NCBI GenBank assembly: GCA_964593905.1 | Contig: CAZQLE010000076.1 | Coordinates: 1-15,899, forward strand | Direction of reading: 5' to 3' | From: CAZQLE01 sp964593905 | GTDB taxonomy: Bacteria; Chloroflexota; Anaerolineae; Anaerolineales; Anaerolineaceae | Length of the DNA: 15,899 nucleotides | Shown: in pieces, positions 6,077 through 14,166 of the stretch | How positions within the stretch are numbered: position 1 is the first letter of the stretch | Layout of the letters: every line of letters begins with the position of its first letter | The notes under the pieces: model-generated | What the model was told of the DNA's origin: nothing | Seen by the model: only the letters and a program-made list of their open reading frames with translations | The model's database searches: none | Program-made: the position numbers and the translations under genes

Positions 6077-7634
6077 TTGTTTCCTCTCTTTTTTCAGGGG
6101 GCAGCACTTTGGCTATGCCGTAAGATAGCATTCCACCGGCGCGTGTTGCGGCTTTGAGCGCATTTTTACCCGTGCCCAGGCCTTCGGCGGTCTGGGTTAA
6201 GGCTGCCCGCGCAGAAGATTTCAACGTATCGCGCCAGGCTTGCAGCGCGCCTTCAGGGTCCTGCGGCAGCCGGTTTAGGAATTGAAAGAAGGGCGCTTCC
6301 AGGCGGTTCCAGTACAGGCCTTCGGCATTCCAGTGGTCGATCAAGTTTTGAATATCTTTGGGGTCTGGCTTGCGCCCATTTTCATCATCATCGGCGTTGA
6401 AGGTCAGCGCCAGTTCGCCCAGTTCGTGCAGCGCGCCCCATAACTGACGGCGCAGGTCATCGGCATTGGCAATGGCTGTGTTCAGATAGGCAATGTGATT
6501 GGGTTTTTTCAACAGCGTATCATCGAAGGTGAACCCATCGCCGCGATAAAAGTACACTTTGGCTTTGCCCGGTTCGGTGCACATGCCATAAGCCCCCAGT
6601 TGCAGCCGGCGCTCGAGGGGACAACCCTCCAGATCGGTCAATTCTTTCACCCAGGTCAGGGCTTTCACCGGTTCGGCGCCCGGGTTGTTTACATCCAGCA
6701 GTGCACTGCTGTCACGCCACAGCGCCTTGCCTTCGCTAAAGCGCACCACTTTGAAGGTGATTTCCCCTTTTTTACCGGTGTCTTTGCGATAATGATGCAT
6801 CGGGTTGCGCTGCTCGGCCACCAGGGTTAGCCCCGGCGCGGTGGTCACGCGCACCACGCGGGTTTGCCCGTCGCGCTCTTCAGGAATCAGCAAGATTCGC
6901 CGGTTGGGCCAGGTGAGATAATCGAGATAGCCCAGGGGGGTGTTGCGCCGGTCTTGATAGGGGTCATCCACCTCCCACACCGGCCGGTCACCCGGTTCAC
7001 GCCAGGGCATGGGTTCGCTGCGGTTATAGCGCACCAGATTGAGCAGCAGGGTCTCAAACAGATTCTTGCCCTCAAGCAGAAAAACAATGGCCCGGCTGCA
7101 CGGGGCGTCGTTATAGACCAACTTATGCTGGGGATGACATAACCCGGCCAGACCAAAAGCCTGGGTTGTCACCAGCATCCGTGCGGCCTCTGCCGGCGTT
7201 AATGTCAGCGGGGTATCATCCAGGGTATGGTCAAACAGGGTGAATGTGTCGCCGCCGCCCACACTTTGCAAAAGCGACTGCACTGGTTTTTCTTCCACCA
7301 GTGGGTGCCGTTGTTGAAAGAACGGGAACTTCTCGTCAAACAGATCGAATTTATGGCGCTGCGGGCCAAAATAGCGTTCCAGCGCAGCGCTGTCAAACTG
7401 TCCGGCTTCCCAAATTTCTGCCCAGGCGGCCGCATCTTTTGGCCCAAAAACCCGGTGCAGCAGCGCCAGCATCAACCGGATCAACGCCGCGGTGGTATGC
7501 GGCAGGGTGGCGCTCACCCGTTGGTAATGGTGAGCATTGACCAGCGCCTCGCGCAGTGACAGTTCGCGCGCCGTGCCGTCCCCATTGATGATGGGGATCC
7601 AATTTTGTTCGAGTAAATCAAAAGAATGTTTCAT
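6054..7634 (-). CDS. cse1: Cse1 (Cas8e/CasA), Cascade large subunit
   Basis: Cse1 recognises the PAM and recruits Cas3. The 526-residue protein begins MKHSFDLLEQNWIPI, the usual Cse1 opening, and contains LFDEKFPFFQQ (residues 98-108), YNDAPCSRAIVFLLEGKNLFETLLLNL (174-200) and a C-terminal helical domain from about residue 380. I preferred ATG at 7634 over an upstream TTG-type extension because the family normally starts near this point; AGGG lies eight bases upstream, and a stronger GGAGG lies further off. In the region where E. coli CasA has its glycine loop, this protein reads GLAGLCHPQHK (161-171), without a GGG run. The gene is 78 bp after cas3 and overlaps cse2. Residues 414-425 form an acidic, Asp-rich loop. 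Confidence 0.96.
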   Translation of the reverse strand: MKHSFDLLEQNWIPIINGDGTARELSLREALVNAHHYQRVSATLPHTTAALIRLMLALLHRVFGPKDAAAWAEIWEAGQFDSAALERYFGPQRHKFDLFDEKFPFFQQRHPLVEEKPVQSLLQSVGGGDTFTLFDHTLDDTPLTLTPAEAARMLVTTQAFGLAGLCHPQHKLVYNDAPCSRAIVFLLEGKNLFETLLLNLVRYNRSEPMPWREPGDRPVWEVDDPYQDRRNTPLGYLDYLTWPNRRILLIPEERDGQTRVVRVTTAPGLTLVAEQRNPMHHYRKDTGKKGEITFKVVRFSEGKALWRDSSALLDVNNPGAEPVKALTWVKELTDLEGCPLERRLQLGAYGMCTEPGKAKVYFYRGDGFTFDDTLLKKPNHIAYLNTAIANADDLRRQLWGALHELGELALTFNADDDENGRKPDPKDIQNLIDHWNAEGLYWNRLEAPFFQFLNRLPQDPEGALQAWRDTLKSSARAALTQTAEGLGTGKNALKAATRAGGMLSYGIAKVLPPEKREETNAESPHA

Positions 7635-7712
7635 GTCAATTACCCTATCCCTCCTTTCTGAAAACACAAACGATACTTCAGTGAACAACAAAGAAACCGA
7701 AAGCAGCGTTTA

Positions 7713-10436
7713 TTATTTTTCAATCACCAGCCCAAGCTTTTCATCCAGATAAAGCGTGAGTCCATTTTCCAGGGAACATCTTCCTTCCACAAATTTCGCC
7801 GGCTGCACCCGCCGCAGTTGCGGCGTTTTTTTCCAGGCTGCCACCGGTGATTGGTGCCAGAAGTACTTCACCACCTCCTGCTTGCTCACCGAGACCAACG
7901 ATCGCAGCGCCTGTTTTAAGGTTTCGCCGTGCGGTTGCTGAGACAAATCAAACACCGCACCGCTATCCAACAGGGTTGGATGACCATCTTTCTCTACCAG
8001 ACACAATAGCTGCACGGTAGGCAAAGAAGCGTTGCGGGTCAGGGCCGCCTGTTCCTGGGCGCTGTCTTCCTCGCGTAAGTAGGCGGCCTGTCCTCCCACC
8101 GCATTGGATTCGTTCACGTCGCCGATTAAGCGATTGTGCGCCGCGACCTGTTCACCCCCCTGGCGAAAATCCATTTTTGCCATCTGATTTTCGATTTGTG
8201 CCATTTGGTCGGCGCTGCAGCCCGGAACCGCCCCGGTGCTGTAGACCTGGTTTACCAGCTCATCTGAATCGCAGGGCAGGCACAAATGATCTTTTCCATG
8301 CAGCGTGAAATAGGTGCGCAGCAAGATCGCCGGGTGATATACAAACCCATCCACACCAAATGCTGGCACTTCACCGGCTTCATTGGCAGGTTCGAAAACC
8401 ACACAGGTCGGCGGGGTCAAACGGGCCGGGCGCAGCGGAGGAAACCCGGCTGTGTCGTGTCGCTGTAAACGGCCAATTCGTTGAATGAGATAGTCCACCG
8501 GCGCGAGATCGGTGATCAATAGATCAAAATCCAGATCCAGGCTTTGCTCAATGATCTGCGTGGCCACCACAATTCCCCGCCGGGGGGATTTCGCATGTTC
8601 TTCCAGCTTTCCGAAATTTGCCAGAATGACCCGCTCTTTTTTCTCTCGCCAGCAGTAAGGCATGCGCGCGTGCAGCAGATGTAGATCTTCATCAGATACG
8701 ATCTCTGCCTTTTGCAGCGCGGCAAACATCTGCTGCGCCCTATCCACCGTGTTGCACACCACCGCCACGCAGCCGCCATCTGCCAACTTTTCCTTTAGCA
8801 GGGCCACCAATTGGGTCTCATCGGTCGGGTGTTCATCAATCGATCCAGTTGCGGCCGGTTGCCTGTCGCGCGTGATCCGTTCCAGGCGCACTTCGCGATC
8901 TGGAAATTCTCCCAGTGAAAGCGCCCGTTGCGATGCTCCATCGTTGATGCTGATCCGTGGATAGGGGGCTGAGAGGTCAGCGATCACTGCCTCGGGATGA
9001 TAGGCTGTCAGCAGTTTGTGACGGGTAATTTCGGGCAGTGTGGCTGAGAGCAGGATCACCGGGCAGCCCATGGCCTGCAACCAGCCCAGTAGCCGCTCAA
9101 ACAATTCCAACATATACACGTCATAGGCGTGGACTTCATCAAACACCACCACTTTGCGGTGTAGCCCAAACAAACGCAAAAAGCTGTGTTTGGCCCGCAG
9201 CACGCCCAAGAAAGTCTGATCCACCGTGCCCACCCCAAAGGGGGCCAGCAGAGTACGTTTGCGCGGGGCGAACCAATCCTGCGCATTTACCCCGCCCTCC
9301 ACTTGGGAATCTTCATCTTCAATGGCCGCCAGACGCAGCTTTTGATATTCTTCATTCAGCAGGGCTGCACCATGTGCCAGTCTGGGCATCACCCGCTGGC
9401 CGGTATAGCGCGCTGCAAGAAATTTGCGGGTGCGCTCATGCATCTGGTTGCTGGTGGCCTGGGTGGGCATGGCAATGTAACAACCGCGCAGTTTACCGTT
9501 TTGAATGGCCCGGTCGACAGCCATCAGCGCTGCCTCTGTTTTACCGCAGCCGGTAGGCGCTTCGATGATCGCCAAAAACGGCCCGTTGATTTCTGCCAAC
9601 GCATCCATTGCTTTTTGCTGCAAGGCGCGCGGTGCAAAGCCGAACAGATCCACAAAATTGGAAGTGGAGTCATCTGGCTGCCAGGATATCCAACCGGCCC
9701 GGTCAAGCGCGATCTGGGTGCGTTCCTGGGCCAACGGCCAGTAATCGGCCAGCGCATAATGGGTCTGTTCATATACAAACGGATCATCCTGCGAGGCCAG
9801 CCAGTCAGCGGTTACAAAGAAACCGGTTAATAAATTAAAGAAAGCATTTTGCTCGGCCTGGCTCAGGCTTAACTTCGGCAGTGCCGGTGGGTTGAAAAAG
9901 GTGCGCAAATTGATCAACAGGTCCCGCTGGGCTTCGGCCCAATACTGATTTCCCAGGTTATCGTTTCGGGCCAGGCTTTGTTCCCCATCCTGCTGCAGAT
10001 GAAATTGACCGTGATGCCCGCCAATGGCAAAACGGAACTGGTTGGCGATTCTTGGGGGTTGAATGCCCAGTTCACCTTGAAGCTCTTTTAGAATCCACTG
10101 GCTGAGCAAGCTGTGATGCCGCACATCCAGATCCGCCAGCGGTCGAAACAAGAACCCGCTTTCTTCCAATTTTGCGCGCGTGGGGGCGTGCTTTCTTTGA
10201 AAAGCGGGCGTGGCCTTACCCAGATCATGCAAGCTGGTCCAATAAGCCAGCAGCCGGCCGCATTCATTTTGATCCAATTGCAGCCAGCGGCAAAACTGCT
10301 GCCGCGAGCCATCCGTCAATCCCTGCTGCCACAGACCCTCAGCAGTTGCAGCGCTGTCTAATAGATGGAAAATCAGCGGATGACCCTGTTCCTGTTTGCC
10401 CCATTTTCCAACAAAGATATAACTCTCTGGTTTCAT
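7713..10436 (-). CDS. cas3: Cas3, HD nuclease-helicase
   Basis: Cas3 is recruited by target-bound Cascade and unwinds and degrades the DNA. The 907-residue protein has an N-terminal HD domain with putative metal ligands H24, H70-D71 (in LHDLGK), H107 (RHHSL), H141-H142 (GGHHG) and D211 (TADWLASQDD), spaced much as in T. fusca Cas3. The superfamily 2 helicase follows: Walker A APTGCGKT (293-300), DEVH (433-436), SAT (464-466) and motif VI QRIGRLQRH (652-660), with a C-terminal accessory domain after about residue 700. Both halves are in one uninterrupted frame. The start ATG at 10436 overlaps the stop of the upstream WYL regulator as ATGA, so the two are translationally coupled. Length is normal for I-E Cas3. 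Confidence 0.98.
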   Translation of the reverse strand: MKPESYIFVGKWGKQEQGHPLIFHLLDSAATAEGLWQQGLTDGSRQQFCRWLQLDQNECGRLLAYWTSLHDLGKATPAFQRKHAPTRAKLEESGFLFRPLADLDVRHHSLLSQWILKELQGELGIQPPRIANQFRFAIGGHHGQFHLQQDGEQSLARNDNLGNQYWAEAQRDLLINLRTFFNPPALPKLSLSQAEQNAFFNLLTGFFVTADWLASQDDPFVYEQTHYALADYWPLAQERTQIALDRAGWISWQPDDSTSNFVDLFGFAPRALQQKAMDALAEINGPFLAIIEAPTGCGKTEAALMAVDRAIQNGKLRGCYIAMPTQATSNQMHERTRKFLAARYTGQRVMPRLAHGAALLNEEYQKLRLAAIEDEDSQVEGGVNAQDWFAPRKRTLLAPFGVGTVDQTFLGVLRAKHSFLRLFGLHRKVVVFDEVHAYDVYMLELFERLLGWLQAMGCPVILLSATLPEITRHKLLTAYHPEAVIADLSAPYPRISINDGASQRALSLGEFPDREVRLERITRDRQPAATGSIDEHPTDETQLVALLKEKLADGGCVAVVCNTVDRAQQMFAALQKAEIVSDEDLHLLHARMPYCWREKKERVILANFGKLEEHAKSPRRGIVVATQIIEQSLDLDFDLLITDLAPVDYLIQRIGRLQRHDTAGFPPLRPARLTPPTCVVFEPANEAGEVPAFGVDGFVYHPAILLRTYFTLHGKDHLCLPCDSDELVNQVYSTGAVPGCSADQMAQIENQMAKMDFRQGGEQVAAHNRLIGDVNESNAVGGQAAYLREEDSAQEQAALTRNASLPTVQLLCLVEKDGHPTLLDSGAVFDLSQQPHGETLKQALRSLVSVSKQEVVKYFWHQSPVAAWKKTPQLRRVQPAKFVEGRCSLENGLTLYLDEKLGLVIEK

Positions 10437-11425
10437 GTCTCATTTCCCTCAAATGCAGTATATAACTTCATCAACTCACGCGCCTCTTCCTGCATTGTCT
10501 CGCGCAGCGTTGCCGGCGCCAACACTTCTACCATGCAGCCCCATCCCCTCACCCAGGGCAGCATCTCTTGCACCTCGGCCACCCGCGCCCGCCACAACAG
10601 CGAACCGTCGGGCAGGTCCTCCTCCGACGAGGAGCGGTGCCAGCGCGTCTCTTTCACTCGCTGCGCCACCCGCGGATGAAACTTCAACACCACCTCCACT
10701 GGTTCACAGCCGGTGTACCAGATGCCCCAGGCGTCGGCCAACAGGTCGCGCGGGTCAAACGTCTCGGGGATCATATAGCCCTCGCGTTGGATCTCGCTGC
10801 GTTCGATGCGCTCCACCTTGAAGGTGCGCATATGCTGGCGTGTCTCGCTGAACCCGATCACATGTGTAGCCTGGCCCACCGCATAGGGTTCGATGAAGTA
10901 CGGGCAAAAAATGTGCACTTGCAGCACGTCCGCCGGGTTCTTGCGGTACCAGAGCTTCACCTGATGCTGTTCTGCCCAGGCCTGGGTCAGGTTCTCGAGC
11001 GCCTGAAGATACACCGGGTCGTGGCGTTGGGCGGCTTCATCCATCACGTCTGCCGATTGCAAAACGTGCCGGCTGATCCGCGCCGCCCAACGCTCCATCG
11101 CGGCCCCCAATTTCCGCAATGCCGAAGCGGCATGAGGGTTCTGCCTGTCCATGCGTGTCGCCAGCAGGCGCGATGCCAGATGCACCGCCAGCGCTTCGTT
11201 GAGGTTGAGCCGGATGTTAATCAGGTCCGCCGTACGATCCAATTTCCAGCGCCCGTCGGTTTCTTCATAGATATGCCCCGGCAGGTCGGCGCTGTAACGG
11301 TGAATGGTCGAACGGTCCACATGCAGACGGCGGGCGATCTCGGCCTGGGTCAGGCCTTCGGGGTTCGCCAGCAGCAAAAGCTCGATCTGATTTATTCGAG
11401 TGGCTTTGTTCTGAGCACGGCTCAT
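10433..11425 (-). CDS. HTH-WYL-WCX transcriptional regulator heading the cas operon
   Basis: Likely DNA-binding regulator of the cas operon. The 330-residue product has an N-terminal winged-helix HTH (about residues 12-50, with LTQAEIARRLHVDRSTIHRY), a WYL domain (about 155-215, including CPYFIEPYAVG and RTFKVERIERSEI) and a C-terminal WCX domain (about 240-325, with WVRGWGCMVEVLAPATLRE). At the position of the WYL triad the sequence reads THVIGF, so the namesake residues are substituted; ligand sensing may differ. I chose ATG at 11425 because GAGG lies six bases upstream; an ATG at 11437 and a TTG at 11452 lack a good site. Its stop overlaps the cas3 start as ATGA. WYL proteins are known regulators of some CRISPR loci, for example Sll7009 in Synechocystis subtype I-D. 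Whether this one represses or activates cannot be told. Confidence 0.9.
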   Translation of the reverse strand: MSRAQNKATRINQIELLLLANPEGLTQAEIARRLHVDRSTIHRYSADLPGHIYEETDGRWKLDRTADLINIRLNLNEALAVHLASRLLATRMDRQNPHAASALRKLGAAMERWAARISRHVLQSADVMDEAAQRHDPVYLQALENLTQAWAEQHQVKLWYRKNPADVLQVHIFCPYFIEPYAVGQATHVIGFSETRQHMRTFKVERIERSEIQREGYMIPETFDPRDLLADAWGIWYTGCEPVEVVLKFHPRVAQRVKETRWHRSSSEEDLPDGSLLWRARVAEVQEMLPWVRGWGCMVEVLAPATLRETMQEEARELMKLYTAFEGNET

Positions 11426-11480
11426 GGTTTCCCTCATAGATTTGCATGACAAAGAGGATTGGCAGTACTTCCTCGCAGAC

Positions 11481-11497
11481 AGTGGTCTATAACCACT
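11481..11497. promoter_or_regulatory. Candidate operator palindrome upstream of the WYL gene
   Basis: AGTGGT (11481-11486) and ACCACT (11492-11497) form an exact dyad around CTATA. It lies 56 to 72 bp upstream of the WYL start. On the minus strand the centre reads TATAG, resembling a -10 core, so a bound dimer would block a promoter there. I could not place a convincing -35 box. Autoregulation is an inference from position and symmetry. Confidence 0.45.
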
Positions 11498-11826
11498 TTA
11501 CGATGGAGGTGTTGCATCTACCGCAACAAATTGTGTTTTGCGGGTGTTTTCTCAATATCTGTTTTGGATCTGGAAGCCCCGCACCTGTTTGAAATCGTCC
11601 TGTATCCCCCTTGCAGGACGATCTCACCCGATTAATCGGTTTACTTTGTTTATTCTATACAGAATCGACGATTCATATTCTCAAAAAAGCTTACAATCGC
11701 TTAACATGCCAGAGAAAAACGACCGCACTTTTTCAGCCATCGGAATGCGAACAGGCCGCCCCATTGGGCGATGGCAGGTGCTGATATGCTGTTGCTTTTT
11801 TGCCTGAAGGTGAAGATTTTTGGGGG
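11498..11826. other. Intergenic region with clustered palindromes, no convincing gene
   Basis: This stretch separates the GGDEF gene from the regulator-cas operon. It contains three further perfect inverted repeats: ATCGTCCTG/CAGGACGAT (11594-11602 and 11614-11622, 11-nt loop), the uninterrupted 12-mer CCGATTAATCGG (11628-11639), and GAATCG-A-CGATTC (11662-11674). An open frame on the plus strand (11538-11807) has no recognisable domain and runs through these palindromes; I do not call it. The likely content is the far-upstream promoter region of the cas operon and possibly the 3' end signals of the GGDEF transcript, though I see no strong minus-strand terminator. Confidence 0.6.
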
Positions 11827-13377
11827 TTATGGCTGCTGCCGGGTGGGGAATATTTTGGTGTGCTTCTGTTCGTACATTGCCCGGTCGGCCTGTTCGAGCA
11901 GGGTTTCCATGCTGCTGGGGTGTTCCCAATCATAACGCGCCAGCCCGGCGCTAAACGATAGATAAAACCCCCGCTTCGCGAGCGCGTTATGCGCTTCGAG
12001 CTGTTCGTATAAACGCCGCAGCATCGTTTCGCCCGAATGGTCGGCGCTTTCAAACGCCAGCACGACGAATTCATCGCCGCCAAAACGGGCGATGATATCA
12101 GCCGAGCGGAAGGTGTTTTTGAGGATCGTGCCGGTATCGATGATGGCCTGGTCGCCGGCAGCGTGCCCCAGGGTGTCGTTGATCCATTTCAAGCGGTCCA
12201 GGTCGATATAAATCAGGGCTGCGTTCAACTCCATCCGCCCGGTCATGTGAAGCATCTGATTTGCCAGCATCTTAAACCCGCGGCGGTTGGTTAGCCCGGT
12301 CAGCTCGTCGGCCAGCGACAGCTCTTGCAGCTTTTTTTCAATTTCTTTGCGTTCTGAAATATCATGAATGACGATCAGGTAACCAATTCTCTGCCCGCGC
12401 TTGTCTTTCAGCCCCGAGAGGGTGACTTCGTAATAAATCGTCAGCGTCCCTTTTATGCGGGTCGTTTCCCATTTAATTGATCCTTCCAGCGTATTCAGCG
12501 AATCTGGTTCGATCCAGGAACGCAGAACGGAACTGGCCGGTTCGCCGGTGGGGGGCCGTTGCCAGCCAATGATGTGCAGGGCCTCGGGGTTGGCATCCAC
12601 CAACCGCGAATGCATATCCAGCACAATTACACCATCGCTCAACATCTCGATCATGGCGTCGCGCGCGACGGGCGCCAGGTCAAACAGGCGGTGGCGGAAG
12701 ATGGCAAAACCAATTGCGCCGCCCCATAGCGTATAGGCAAAAGGATTCAGGTCCAGGTGCTGCAAGAGGGGCGAAAGCTGCATCCGGCTGAGATAAATGA
12801 TGTAAATTGCATAAATCACAGGCGCCACAGTGAGAATGATGAGGGTTTGTTTGCGATACAACGAAGACGCAAACCGCCTTTTTTGGAGCAGCAGAAAGTT
12901 GCCGATGGTGACCATGAGCAGGCTGTAAGCTGCAACCACCGGATACAACGGCCCGCGCGAAAATGCCAGCAGAGGAATGCCGCCACTGGCATCCATTTGG
13001 ACTGTAGTGTAGATGAGGTGCAGGGAATCGTCAAAAATTTTGATGATCAACAGACCGGCCGGGATCAAAAACAGCAGGGCGGCTTTTTTCGCGGTGAGCC
13101 AGTCTTCATTGCCGGTGTATTGAATGACAAAAATCAGATAGAGCGTCGGGAAGGTGAGAATGCCAAGGTACTGAACCTTGTTCCAGAACACCATGACGCT
13201 AAGATTCGGGCTGACCAGCTCCAGAAAGTAGCCCAGGATGTAGATTGCCATCGAAAACATAAACAGTGAGAACAGCCGTGCTCCACTGTTCGGTCCCTGT
13301 TTCCAGGCGTATAGTGCAATTGCACTGACAATTGTTCCACAAAACAAGACAAATCCAGCAATCGGGTTAAATTCCAT
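11827..13377 (-). CDS. Membrane diguanylate cyclase: 7TM sensor, PAS, GGDEF
   Basis: Predicted to make cyclic di-GMP from GTP in response to a membrane or ligand signal. The 516-residue protein has about seven hydrophobic segments in the first 230 residues, in the pattern of the histidine-kinase N-terminal 7TM sensor, then a PAS domain (about 238-345, with SDGVIVLDMHSRLVDANPEAL) and a GGDEF domain (about 355-510). The GGDEF domain has the entry motif DELTGLTNRRGF, the metal-binding IDLDRLKWINDTLGH, and an intact FGGDEF at about 432-437. The inhibitory site RSAD sits exactly five residues before GGDEF, so product inhibition is expected. No EAL or kinase domain is present. I use ATG at 13377 with GGA nine bases upstream; TTG at 13383 is an alternative. 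A link to the neighbouring CRISPR locus is not indicated. Confidence 0.93.
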   Translation of the reverse strand: MEFNPIAGFVLFCGTIVSAIALYAWKQGPNSGARLFSLFMFSMAIYILGYFLELVSPNLSVMVFWNKVQYLGILTFPTLYLIFVIQYTGNEDWLTAKKAALLFLIPAGLLIIKIFDDSLHLIYTTVQMDASGGIPLLAFSRGPLYPVVAAYSLLMVTIGNFLLLQKRRFASSLYRKQTLIILTVAPVIYAIYIIYLSRMQLSPLLQHLDLNPFAYTLWGGAIGFAIFRHRLFDLAPVARDAMIEMLSDGVIVLDMHSRLVDANPEALHIIGWQRPPTGEPASSVLRSWIEPDSLNTLEGSIKWETTRIKGTLTIYYEVTLSGLKDKRGQRIGYLIVIHDISERKEIEKKLQELSLADELTGLTNRRGFKMLANQMLHMTGRMELNAALIYIDLDRLKWINDTLGHAAGDQAIIDTGTILKNTFRSADIIARFGGDEFVVLAFESADHSGETMLRRLYEQLEAHNALAKRGFYLSFSAGLARYDWEHPSSMETLLEQADRAMYEQKHTKIFPTRQQP

Positions 13378-13475
13378 CGGCAAAGTTCCGTATACGCGAT
13401 ATGCTCAAATTTAATCTGTTAATAGCATAGCATAAGACACCCACCATTGAACCAAATTATGCTGCAAGTTTAATG

Positions 13476-13507
13476 GATCGACATACGAAATGTCGATCTT
13501 GTTTTTT
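13476..13507 (+). terminator. Terminator-like hairpin with plus-strand T tract
   Basis: GATCGACAT (13476-13484) and ATGTCGATC (13490-13498) form a perfect 9-bp stem with a 5-nt loop, followed on the plus strand by TTGTTTTTT. It lies between two minus-strand genes, 58 bp after the stop of the YdeI-like gene. On the minus strand the stem is not followed by T residues, so its polarity is opposite to the genes. It may still act as the 3' end of the upstream gene with reduced efficiency, or block antisense transcription. Confidence 0.6.
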
Positions 13508-13556
13508 GCCATGAGAACAGTTTGCTGAGCCGGGTTTGATTTTTGCAGGGGGCGTT

Positions 13557-14021
13557 TTAGCGCTCTTTTTTACCCTGTTTCAGCAGCAAGACAGCCTGTT
13601 CAATTCGCGCGTGGCGGGTTTGCTCGCGTTTGGCTTCTTCAACCCACTGCACATACTCTTTCTGATGGGTGTAAGAAAGCTGTTCAAAAAAGGCCCTGGC
13701 GGCGGGGTCTTTTTCCAGCGCCTGCTGCATATCTTCCGGCAGGTGGATCACGCGCGGTTCGGTATCTTCTTCCAGCACAATCTCGATCTCATCTCCCAGG
13801 GTCTTGCCGATCTGTTCACGAATTTCTTTGCGTATGCCGAGGATATGCGTGCAGCCACCCATGCGCACCAGCGAGCCTTGATAAGCAACGCCTTCAATCA
13901 GCGCCTTAATCTTGACCCGTTTCTTGCCGTAGACCTGTTCCACATCAAACGGGATGCTCACAAAGGCGCCCCCGTTGCCGGCATCTTCAATGGGCGCCCG
14001 AAATTTTTGAGTCTGACTCAT
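13557..14021 (-). CDS. YdeI/OmpD-associated family protein with DUF1905 domain (copy 1)
   Basis: A 154-residue soluble protein with two recognisable parts: a DUF1905 beta-barrel-like N-terminal domain (about 6-86, with FRAPIEDAGNGGAFVSIPFD and VRMGGCTHILGI) and a helical YdeI-type C-terminal domain (about 92-148, with FFEQLSYTHQKEYVQWVEEA and TRHARI). Family members are loosely linked to bacteriocin or stress protection in enterobacteria, but no biochemical activity is established, so I assign none. ATG at 14021 fits the domain boundary; a TTG at 14063 would add residues without homology. It is a clear paralogue of the product of 14947-15393; both share the segment DTEPR between the two domains. 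About 145 bp separate it from the upstream phosphatase gene. Confidence 0.85.
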   Translation of the reverse strand: MSQTQKFRAPIEDAGNGGAFVSIPFDVEQVYGKKRVKIKALIEGVAYQGSLVRMGGCTHILGIRKEIREQIGKTLGDEIEIVLEEDTEPRVIHLPEDMQQALEKDPAARAFFEQLSYTHQKEYVQWVEEAKREQTRHARIEQAVLLLKQGKKER

Positions 14022-14166
14022 TGCATTTTCTCGATTCTCTGTGTGTGCTTCAGATGCAAACAAGATATTGTGGTTCGCTGGCCCTTTCGGCTTGCAGGTT
14101 CAGAAAACCGCCGCCGGGCCGTTGGCAGAGAAGCTGTTTGCCATTCAACCCGCACCGACTGCCGGG

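Noticed and set aside
7635..7712. A promoter in the 78-bp cas3-cse1 gap
   Set aside because: The gap is AT-richer than its neighbours, but I found no acceptable -35/-10 pair or dyad, so no feature is claimed.
11680..11700. Possible minus-strand terminator AAGC...GCTTTTTT after the GGDEF gene
   Set aside because: The stem is only four base pairs with a long loop; too weak to call despite the T run.
11538..11807. Plus-strand open frame of 89 codons in the cas operon upstream region, with an internal ATG at 11706
   Set aside because: No recognisable domain, no clear ribosome-binding site, composition unlike a protein, and it crosses several palindromes better explained as regulatory DNA.
11827..13377. 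The GGDEF protein as part of a cyclic-nucleotide anti-phage system linked to CRISPR
   Set aside because: It is a standard 7TM-PAS-GGDEF architecture with its own 3' region, separated from the cas operon by 400 bp; no effector gene of a CBASS or type III signalling kind is present.
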